Source of the DNA: Distichodus sexfasciatus | Taxonomy: Eukaryota > Chordata > Actinopteri > Characiformes > Distichodontidae | DNA: 64,000 nt | Direction: 5' to 3' | NCBI GenBank assembly: GCA_032718565.1 | Contig: JAVGVS010000292.1 | Span: 372,001-436,000, forward strand | In this document: positions 56,069-64,000 of the stretch, in pieces | How positions within the stretch are numbered: position 1 is the first letter of the stretch | Layout: every line of letters starts with the position of its first letter | The notes under the pieces: model-generated | Database searches by the model: none | Told to the model about the DNA's origin: nothing | What the model saw: only the letters and a program-made list of their open reading frames with translations | Program-made: the position numbers and the translations under genes

Positions 56069-59000
56069 TATGGCAAGCCGCTTTTAACATTTAACAGCCC
56101 GACTGATATGTACATCAGATATCCGTATCCAAGTTCTTCCTCACAAATAAACATTACAGATATCCAAAACGACGTTCTTCCTATCTACAATCAACATTAC
56201 AGATATCCGAAATGCAATCCTTACTAGTACAAATGACGTCACTTCTATGGCGGATTTTCCTTTCTGTTAGATATTCAAAACGACATTCTTCCCATCTACA
56301 ATGCACACATTTCAGATATCCCAAAACAATTCTTCCTAGTACAAATGACGCTGTTTATGGCACATCTCCATCAAGTTGACAACACAGGCGCTGCAAATAC
56401 GGAAACGCGCTGCAAATTCTCACAACACAACCAAACACAGAAACGCGCAGCAAACACACGAACGCGCTGCAAACACACGAACGCGCTGCAAATACACGAA
56501 CGCGCTGCAAATAGCACGGACCACACAACGCAAAATAAGCCAGGGGACCTCAAAAAGTGTTATTATGGAAATAAATTGTAAAAATATTATTTTTTCTATC
56601 AATCTGTAATGAATTTTGATCTGATTTTAACCATTAATGAAGCACTGCAGAATTTTGTCATGAACTTTGAACGTTACATTTATTTGCATATATTTATTTA
56701 TGTTTATTGGCAATTAAGTTAACATTCCACAGTTATGTGTGTGATTCGTCAGATTAGTCTAATAATATCTAAAAGACCAATGAATCATATGATCAGTTTG
56801 TTAAAATAAACAAAAAACCCTCACCTTTTAGTTCACGGACAACACCTCTGCTCTGACCAAAAGCCACTGAACAAATAATCAGGTCCCAGATGGGTTCGTC
56901 ACTTTTTGAGGTCCCCCTGAAACATTTCCGTTGTGGTCCGGCTGGTATTTGCAGGCAGTTTCGTGTTTATTGTGCTAGGAGAATTTGCAGCGCTGCTTTC
57001 CGTGAGTTTGGTAAAAGCGCCTGTGTTGTCAAACCGATGGAGATGTTGTTGTTTTTTTCTGTTTGCATGTGTTTTCTGAAGTTGCAGCGCTGAGCCTTCC
57101 TTGGCCATCGTAAAAATTGCATTTTGACTAGTAAAATGCCAATACATATATATTCATGGCAAGCTGTTTTAACATTTAATATTCTCGACTGATATGTACA
57201 TCAGATATCCGTAATTCAGTTCTTCCTCACAAATGATATATTCTTCCTTAGTCAAAAATGTTTTTTTTTCACATATCCTCAATCACATTCTGCCTAGTAC
57301 ACACTGAATTTCCAAGATATACAACATTAGCTTTGTACTAGAAGGAGTAACCTTAAGATATCTAAAAACCTTAATAAATTTAAGGGCCGTTTTATTTAAT
57401 AGCTCACTGATATGTACATCAGATATCCGTAATTCAGTTCTTCCCCGTCAGTAAACATTACAGATATCCTAAAACTTACATTCTTCCATCTTTTACAATG
57501 CATATTTCAGACATCCTAAATGCAATTTACTAGTACAAAATGATTTACACTTTTTATGGCGGTCTTCTGTTAGATATCCAAAACGACATTCTTCCCATCT
57601 ACAATGCACATTTCAGATATCCGAAATGCAATTCTTACTAGTACAAATGATGTCACTTCCCCCATTCACGTCTATCGGGTTTCTTTAGACATCCAAACCA
57701 CGCTTCTTCCTTATCCACACGTATTATTTGTGACATCCCAAATACAATTCTTACTAGTAATAAGGACGTCAATTTATGGCGTGGTCTTCTTTTATTCAAC
57801 GATGAAATTTTCCTATTTATTAATGGGGAGTTGATTACAGATATCCTAAATACAATTTTACTAGGAGAAACTTAATTTCAGATATCTTCAACACAATTTC
57901 AGCCATTAGTCATAATTCTCATTTTGGATATCAAAAACTTAAAAAAACTCTTCAGACATCTATAATGTAATTTTGAATATCTAAAATTGCATTTTTGACT
58001 AGTAAAAATGCCAATACATATATCTGTTGCTGACATTATTACTAGGGTAAATAACATTTCAGACATCTTTAATTAGAATAATGCCTGCAACAATGCAATT
58101 ACAGCTAGTAACAAACAAACATATTTTGATATCTACCGAAAGATTCATGGGACGCCTTTTTAACATAAAAAGGGTTTATTGACTATCCACAATTATATTT
58201 TAGATAGCATTATAGACATACCTCTTAGTTAAAATTACATTGTACCTAGTCAAAAATGGCAGTATATAAAGAGCATTCACGGTCACAATTCTGCTAGTAT
58301 TGATTTAATTTTAAGATATATTGTAAAAGTGTATTGTACTAGTAAGAATTGTATTTCGATGTCTGGAAATGTGCATTGTGGATAGGAAGAACGCTGCTTT
58401 TGGATGTCTAAAGAGAAAACCCATAGACGCGGAATGGGGGAAGGACATCATTTGAAATATGCAAGAATTGTATTTCCTCGATATCTGAAAATGTGCATTG
58501 TAGATGGGAAGAATGTCGTTTTGGATATCTAACAGAGAAAACCTGCCATAGAAGTGACGTCATTTGTACTAGTAAGAATTCGCATTTCGGATATCTGTAA
58601 TGTTGATTGTAGATAGGAAGAACGCCGCTTGGATATCTGCTGTACGCTTTATTTTGACGAGGAAGAACTGAATTACGGATATCTGATGTACATATCCAGT
58701 CGGGCTATTAAATGTTAAAACGGCTTGCCATAGAATTTACCGCCATTTGCACTAGTAAGAATTGGATGATATCTGAAATGTGGCATTGTAGATAGGAAGA
58801 ATGTCGTTTTGGATATCTAACAGAGAAAACCTGCCATAGAAGTGACGTCATTTGTGCTAGTAAGAATTGGTATTTCGGATATCTGAAAATGTGTATCAGG
58901 ATAGGAAGAACGCTGCTTGATATCTGTAATGTTTATTTTGACGAGGAAGAACTGAATTACGGATATCTGATGTACATATCCAGTCGGGCTATTAAATGTT

Positions 59001-59239
59001 AAAACGGCCCCTTAAATTTATTAAAGGTTTTGTGATATCTTGCTGCGTTACTCCTTCCTAGTACAAAGCTAATGTTGTATATCTTAAAATTCAGTGTGTA
59101 CTAGTAAGAATGTGATTGAGGATATGTGAAAAAAACATTTTGACTAGGAAGAATGTCATTTTGACGGGGAAGAACTGAATTACGGATATCTGACGTACAC
59201 ATCCAGTCGGGCTATTAAATGTTAAAACGGCTTGCCATA
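56069..59239. mobile_element. 3.17 kb foldback transposon with 6-bp TSD
   Basis: Outer termini are TATGGCAAGCCG at the left and CGGCTTGCCATA at the right. Both are flanked by GAACTC (56063-56068 and 59240-59245). Arms of about 1 kb are imperfect inverted copies, each built of repeated blocks: GATATCCGTA, TCTACAATGCACATTTCAGATATCC, CTTACTAGTACAAATGACGTCAC. The terminal block occurs about three times per arm (left 56069, 57156, 57385; right near 58735, 58995, 59239). No transposase is seen. A 6-bp duplication does not fit hAT (8), mariner (TA) or PIF/Harbinger (3), so the superfamily is open. Confidence 0.85.
56361..57111 (-). mobile_element. second copy of the exon-1-bearing foldback transposon
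   Basis: Inverse orientation to 11453-12292. It contains CATCTCCATCAAGTTGACAACACAGGCGCTGC at the left and GATGGAGATG, CTGTTTGCATGTGTTTTCTG, TTGGCCATCGT at the right. In its centre are the complement of the exon 1 donor (CTCACCTTTTAGTTCACGGACAACACC) and of the ATG region. The start region reads ATGTTTCAGGGGGACC, with extra bases, so the exon 1 frame stops after a few codons. The outer left 60 bases are missing. A tandem run of AACGCGCTGCAAACACACG at 56440-56515 is specific to this copy. Confidence 0.8.
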
Positions 59240-60411
59240 GAACTCTGCAGTTTGTACGGGGTAAGGAAGACTCGCACAACGCCCCACCACCCCCAGGGGA
59301 ATCCACAGTGTGAAAGGTTCAACAGGACCTTACATTACCTCTTGCGCACACTGCCTCCTGAAAAGAAACGGCGTTGGCCTGAACACCTATCAGAGCTTGT
59401 GTATGCTTATAATGTCACGCCCCATTCGACCACTGGGTACTCACCCTACTATTTGCTGTTTGGAGTTCACCCGCATCTTCCAGTTGATGCCCTGTTAGGC
59501 CGGGAGCAAGAGAAGGTTGACCAGACTGACTGGTTGGCGGCCCACCAGGCTCAGCTCCGGGATGCACATGAAAAAGCAAGGCATTGCATAGAGCAGAAAG
59601 CTGCAGAAAGCGGGGCCCAGCAGCAAAAGAAGGTATATTGTCTGCCTGTGGGTATGGGCCAATTGGTATACCTCCACTATCGGCCATCAGGGTGGAATAA
59701 GATCCAGGATGCCTGGGCAGCCACGGTATACAAAGTTGTTGATGTGCAAGGCACCACATATGCAGTAGAACCGCTGGGTGGTGGCCCAGTGAGGAGGGTG
59801 CATAGGTCTAATTTGCAACCCTGTGTGGGGCCTGTGCCAGTGCCAAGACGAAGTTGCCCCACAGTGCCTCCTGTAAATGAGCCTATCGTGGGTCCTGAGT
59901 TTGTGGAACCAGATTTTGTAGTGGTGGAGGTGGTCAGGTATCCAGCATTTGAGCCAGTGGCAAATGAAAAACCTGGGGACTCTGTCCTGATGATTGATCA
60001 GTCTGGCACCCACCGTGAAGTGGCAGAGGGCTTGGGGGATTGTGAAAATCCCCTTGAGCAAGAATCGGGTGATTTAGTGGTGGAGTCGTTGCACCATGAA
60101 CACACCACATCAGTGATTTTGAAGTCTGGGCATTCCTGTTGAGGAATCAGAGGTGAGACCTGTGCCAGTGCCAAGAGGGAGAAGGGAGACATCTGCCGGG
60201 GTAAACACACCTATTCCCCCTCCTCGCAGGAGTAAGAGGACAACTGCAGGAGTACACAGAAACCCTTTTAACATACCTAGGTCAGCCTGCAATGTGGTGT
60301 CTCTTAGCCCCGACATACTCTCCCGGGTGTTAGCGGGTATGGTTCTCGATACCTCCGAGATTAAAGGGGTGATAGGAGTCACCGAGGACGTTGACTTGTA
60401 GCAGGGGAGAG

Positions 60412-61242
60412 TGTAACCAGGTGAATAATGCAGCAGAAAGGTACACTACTCATTAAGATGGTGCTGTCACTTTAAGAGTAGGCTAGGAGCGGGGCTCGTG
60501 AAATGCGTTGCTCACGCGAGAACGTGGCGGCCCCGTGGGAACTCATGACGCCACATAGATCGGAGCTTTGGCGCGGGAGACCTAACTATAGCTGCTAAGG
60601 TGTGTTTGGCGTGGTGTTTGGCGTGTTTGCCGTGTGAGGTCTCTCCATTTCGCTGAGATTATTAAAGGACAGCGGGACAGCATAAGTCACGATTAAACAG
60701 CAATTATTACTCTTTTTTTTTGTAGTTGCTCTTTTCGTGTGTGTGTTTAAAGCTTGTTAATGCAGGGGTGCACTGTTCGGCATTTTGATTTCAAATACAA
60801 GCTGTTTAAACCATTTTATTTGGGTTTACAAGCAAACAGTATTTAGAGATAAACTCCAATACTGTATGTATGATCTGTTTTGGGACTGTGTGTTATACAA
60901 GAGAGGGGCTATTGTGTATTTTTGATGTTTAATAACCTATGTTAATTTTGTTTGCTTCATATTCTTTGTACGATTTTGCTGTGAGATGTATATCAGGAAA
61001 CTGATAAATTGTTTTATTTTTATATTTTCTCGTTGTTTAGGAATAGGCTAATACTATTGTCTATTGGTACCAAAAATTGTTGAACAAGTGTATAACCAGG
61101 GAATAGTCCAATTCTGTTTGCTCAAGACTAATAAATGAATGCTGTACCCTGCTGGATACAGTCGGGGATAAATAACCCACTAAAAAATCATAATCTTGTG
61201 TGTGTCCTCTCTGTAAAAAACAAAATAAACAAACCAGCCACA
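60412..61242 (+). repeat. 3-prime LTR of the gypsy element
   Basis: Begins TGTAACCAGG and ends CCAGCCACA, followed by TTTA. Includes a CpG-rich segment (60480-60560), TATAGCTGC-like promoter sequence and a late AATAAATGAATG polyadenylation signal near 61130. The end point is inferred from TG...CA and the matching TTTA. Confidence 0.7.
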
Positions 61243-61349
61243 TTTAAATTATTGAATTTAGTTTAATTAAATTTTATTTCCCAATCTCAACATAAAAGCA
61301 GGGCACGTACGTTTCACTACATGTTGCAGTAGTACAAATGAATATGTGA

Positions 61350-61860
61350 CAAATGTCACGCGCATTCCGTTCCGTGGCCGGTCGTGGTTCAAAGGGTATT
61401 TAAGGTTTCACTTCCTTGCGGCGCCGCTCTGCCATTTGAGTCAACCTGGCCCTCCTTCTGATTCTCATCGGCATCAACTGTGAGTACTCCAGTTATTGGG
61501 TTCATCTCTTTGTTAGAGTGCCGGTCGTTAGAACGTGGATTATTGTGGTAATCCTTACTCTTCGCGTAAGAGAGTTCTTATACTGTACTCACGTGGCTTT
61601 CCTGCCTACTCGCTCTCAGCCGCGTTTGGGTTAACCACCATGCTACAAGGGCTAACGAGTAGCAATTCATTACATACTAACCAGATCACTGTCGAATTGT
61701 GAGAGTGTGGCATTCGGTTTATATCCTAATCAGATCACTGTCCGAATCTCGGAGCATTCCGATAAAGTTTGTTCGCGTCTGCTTTTGTCGTCAAATCCTT
61801 ACCAGATCACTGACGAATCTGTCAACAAATAACGGATCTTGAGGTAAACCACTGTTTGAG
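61350..61860. other. CpG-rich block with three CAGATCACTGTCGAAT repeats
   Basis: GGGTATTTAAGG at about 61397 resembles a TATA box, followed by GC-rich sequence. Then ACCAGATCACTGTCGAATT (61680), ATCAGATCACTGTCCGAATC (61730) and ACCAGATCACTGACGAATC (61800) recur at about 50-70 bp. It looks like an LTR or the 5-prime UTR of a retroelement, but no coding partner is visible. Confidence 0.4.
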
Positions 61861-62590
61861 TGTTCCAGCAGAAGAAACCCATATTCTGTGCTTGGACTTG
61901 ATAAAAGGTGAAAAGTAATCATTTCTTTCACCAAGATTAATATTAATACCCACAACATTAATAATAATTGCCACCAGCATTGTCAGCAGTGTCATTAGCC
62001 TGAGATTTTTTTCTCAGATCATGAAACTGTAGCAATGAGTTAACTTAAAAGTTAAGTTTAATCAACATATCCAGTTAAGTATCGTCTATTACTATGCCAA
62101 CTCCTGATATTTGTATACTCTTGGAAAAGTGAAAATAAATCTATCACAACGTAGAAGTAAAGTGTGACCAATACAGAAGTAGTCCAGAAGTAGGCCTGCA
62201 ACACTGATATTTACCAGAAGGGACCGGAAACCTTAAATTATCAGTGAAGATTTTTCATTTAAAAAAAGAAAAAGAAAAAAAGAGAAAGTCAATGATAAAA
62301 AAAAAATTCAAAGAGCTAGAGAGCCTCAAAAATGATAGACTGAACTGAAAAAAAATCAAGGAAAGTTTAAGGCCTTGTATATATTGGCCAACAAAGTGTA
62401 AATTCAGTTTATTGTTAATTTTTATAGAGCTTTTTTGAACACTTAAACTCTAAAGAGCGCCACATTGAATTTAACCTTTGCTGTATATTGTGTCTCTGAT
62501 TTCTTTTATGGGGTTATCTTCTCAGTGTGCCTCAGACGTATTTTACTGATGTTCCGGACGCCTGTCCTGGCCAACGCTTCCTGAAGCTGT
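61861..62590. other. intergenic/intronic, nothing recognised
   Basis: AT- and purine-rich; includes an A/G-rich tract at 62255-62310. No supportable gene. Confidence 0.4.
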
Positions 62591-62593
62591 TAC

Positions 62594-62619
62594 AGCACAC
62601 ACACACACACACACACACA
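62594..62619. repeat. (CA)n microsatellite
   Basis: About 13 CA units, directly visible. Confidence 0.95.
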
Positions 62620-62701
62620 ATTCTGTCAACCTGAACTGCATGAATGGCAAGGTGAGGTTATCGGGAATCATGATCTTCTATTTTAAAAAATGTGTTCTCA
62701 C

Positions 62702-62781
62702 CTGCATTACAAATGTCCCGTTGGCAATGGCCTCCGTCAAGTCGCCAAAAGATAAAACCTTTAACTTTACGCCTAACACAC
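62702..62781 (-). CDS. 80-bp exon of D8C-type glycoprotein gene, copy B
   Basis: On the minus strand: acceptor CTTAAACAG, 80 nt, donor GTGAGA. Phase 1 in, phase 0 out. Product VLGVKLKVLSFGDLTEAIAN then GTFVMQ. Same length, phases and residue pattern as 25754-25833 (G-V-x-G-V-(R/K)-L-K, then (L/M)-T-(D/E), N-G-x-F-V-x-Q). It implies a second gene of the family, on the same strand, extending beyond the right edge of the window. Confidence 0.65.
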
Positions 62782-62864
62782 CTGTTTAAGAAGAAAAGCA
62801 GTGAGCCCTAGAATTTCACTTATTTTCGAGATTCAGGACTCAAAATTCCTCACTCGTCACCATG

Positions 62865-62930
62865 GACGTTGTTAGGTCTACTTTGGGGGGGCTTCAGTCC
62901 CTCCAAAATTACCCCAAGCCCCCCTAAAAA
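62865..62930. repeat. GGGGGGGCTTCAGTCCCTCC inverted C/G-rich repeat
   Basis: GGACGTTGTTAGGTC, then TTTGGGGGGGCTT, CCCTCCAAAATTACCCC and AAGCCCCCC form a short hairpin. Resembles a dispersed fish repeat by recognition. Confidence 0.5.
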
Positions 62931-63429
62931 TATAGTAATTATTATACTATTTTTAAATTATATATCCATACATTTCATACAAGATATCACTGACCGCAGA
63001 TACGCACTTAACAAATATAAGCAAGCCTATGAATTGAAATTAAAAATAATAAGTCTAGCTATCATTATTTAATTAAAATTATGTACTGGTTGTTTGAGCT
63101 GCTATAGGTAGCTGACGGGCACTAGGACATTAGGACCCAGGCGGAAGCTACATGTCGCTGCTTGTTAGCGAGTAGTAACCAGAGCCCGTTTACTATTAAA
63201 ATTTCTCTGGTAGCAACGTTTATACTCAGTCCAACAGAACAATACTGTGAGTAGGTGTCAATAACTGTTCATTGCTTAACTTTACTTATGTTTCATTAAG
63301 TGAAAGGGAAGTGACGTTGTTGGAATCGTGCTGAATTTTTAGGGGGCCATGCAGTGGAACACTGCGTGGAACCCCATTGGAATCGTGCCGTTTTTTTTTT
63401 TTTTTTTGCCTTAAAATGTGTTGTGGAGA

Positions 63430-64000
63430 AAAAACTGTAAGACCTACAGCTTTGGCAAGTAGGTCCGGTACCCCACCCAGTACTCAGGCAAAAAAAAAAA
63501 ATTGCACCAAAATAAGCTATTTTGCATTTTTCCAAAAAAATTTAGCATTTTGCCTAATAACTTTTGAATCATAGCTCTGATTCTCAAAAATTTATACCAA
63601 CTTATTCCGTAGGTCAAGACGAATTTTTTAGACCCTCGAATCTATTTCTGCCATATTTGATTTTTTGCTAATTTGCATAAAACAAAAACCCATCTTTTTC
63701 GAACTAGTCCCTGGATTTTTGTCCAATCTGCATGCAACTGGTAGCATTTGAATCCCAAGACACTCTTCTTTAATTATTATTGAGCACATTTTTAATTTAC
63801 GTCTTCATATTTCTGTAATACGCAAATAAATGTGGTGGGCTTGGCATAGGACTGCAATGCCACACACTGAGTGTGAATCATAGAATTCGGGCTCTGGGTA
63901 GGCTACAGCTTTGAAATTTGGCAGGTAGGTCTGGTACCCCTCCCACTACTCAGGCAAAAAAAATTCCACTCTGCCAGTTGGTGGCGCTATAATAAGCTAT
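63430..64000. repeat. tandem repeat of about 465 bp, runs off the window
   Basis: CTACAGCTTTGGCAAGTAGGTC, GGTACCCCACCCAGTACTCAGGC and AATAAGCTAT at 63440-63520 recur at 63905-64000 as CTACAGCTTTGAAATTTGGC, GGTACCCCTCCCACTACTCAGGC and AATAAGCTAT. The second copy has an insertion CTGCCAGTTGGTGGCGC. Confidence 0.85.

Larger units (their letters stand above)
55700..60401 (+). pseudogene. gypsy integrase, interrupted by 3.2 kb insertion
   Basis: A zinc-finger half (WIKKCQRCVL) at about 55770 is followed by a core start with VVAVDFTTLE and ENVLVITDAF, then stops. The core is cut at 56068 by a foldback element and resumes at 59246 with LYGVRKTRTTPHHPQGNPQC and YAYNVTPHSTTGYSPYYLLF. The C-terminal part runs to a stop at 60140-60142, with a further frame to 60401. 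The frame is in register across the insertion when the 6-bp duplication is discounted. Confidence 0.8.
53792..61242 (+). mobile_element. Ty3/gypsy LTR retrotransposon with nested insertions
   Basis: Direct repeats TGTAACCAGGTGAATAATGC begin at 53792 and 60412. The target sequence TTTA lies at 53788-53791 and again at 61243-61246. Between them are gag, reverse transcriptase/RNase H and integrase remnants in canonical order, and a polypurine tract GCAGGGGAGAG before the 3-prime LTR. The 5-prime LTR is cut to 84 bp and joined straight to gag; protease and most of the reverse transcriptase are also missing. The integrase is split by a foldback element. A dead copy. Confidence 0.85.

Noticed and set aside
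56345..56602. Cys/Arg/Thr-rich frames on both strands near 56.4-56.6 kb
   Set aside because: They are translations of the AACGCGCTGCAAACACACG tandem run in a transposon arm.
59310..60382. Additional frames overlapping the gypsy integrase
   Set aside because: Shadows of the integrase frame at 59246-60142.

Overview
This window is vertebrate genomic DNA, almost certainly from a teleost fish. Small exons with GT-AG introns are scattered through AT-rich DNA, and the repeats are those of fish genomes: Tc1/mariner, hAT and TA-flanked MITE families, an L2-type LINE with an esterase ORF, a Ty3/gypsy element, tRNA-derived SINEs and long GCTAAT-type satellites. An ostariophysan is plausible, but that is only an impression. 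All coordinates and translations were counted by hand; no alignment or search was run.

Layout. 1-4 kb: intergenic, with a microsatellite and one inverted-repeat element. 4.4-10.8 kb: a large composite satellite made of three roughly 2 kb higher-order units, followed by a short tandem array. 11.4-17.3 kb: a plus-strand, eight-exon gene of a fish SAMD3-like family. Its first exon lies inside a foldback transposon, intron 2 holds a hAT element with perfect 8-bp target duplications, and the last exon has one in-frame TGA. 17-20.6 kb: no gene seen. 21-34.2 kb: a minus-strand gene, or gene remnant, for a secreted uromodulin/GP2-like glycoprotein. It has a signal-peptide exon at 34.2 kb, four D8C exons, five Ser/Thr-rich linker exons and an 80-bp exon; three modules lie in tandem units of about 1.46 kb. 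35-42.9 kb: SINEs, three related MITEs (one farther on), a tandem array, hAT pieces including a BED-finger exon, and a dead Tc1 transposase. 42.96-48.75 kb: a minus-strand L2 LINE broken by a hAT and a MITE. 49-53.8 kb: a hAT, a YqaJ/SWIM-family-like fragment, a THAP-domain fragment, an endogenous-retrovirus reverse-transcriptase fragment and a LINE reverse-transcriptase fragment. 53.8-61.2 kb: a gypsy element with a matching TTTA on both sides. Its integrase is split by a 3.2 kb foldback element with a 6-bp target duplication, which itself contains a copy of the transposon that carries exon 1 of the 11-16 kb gene. 61.2-64 kb: a CpG-rich block, a second 80-bp exon paralogous to the one at 25.75 kb, and a tandem repeat running off the end.

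Two biological stories stand out. First, a protein-coding gene whose start codon and first splice donor belong to a multi-copy foldback transposon, with a second broken copy 45 kb away. Second, a D8C/mucin-linker receptor-like gene that grew by tandem duplication of modules with matching splice phases. Several frameshifts in the repeated exons fall at short homopolymers, so assembly error must be excluded before calling these copies pseudogenes.
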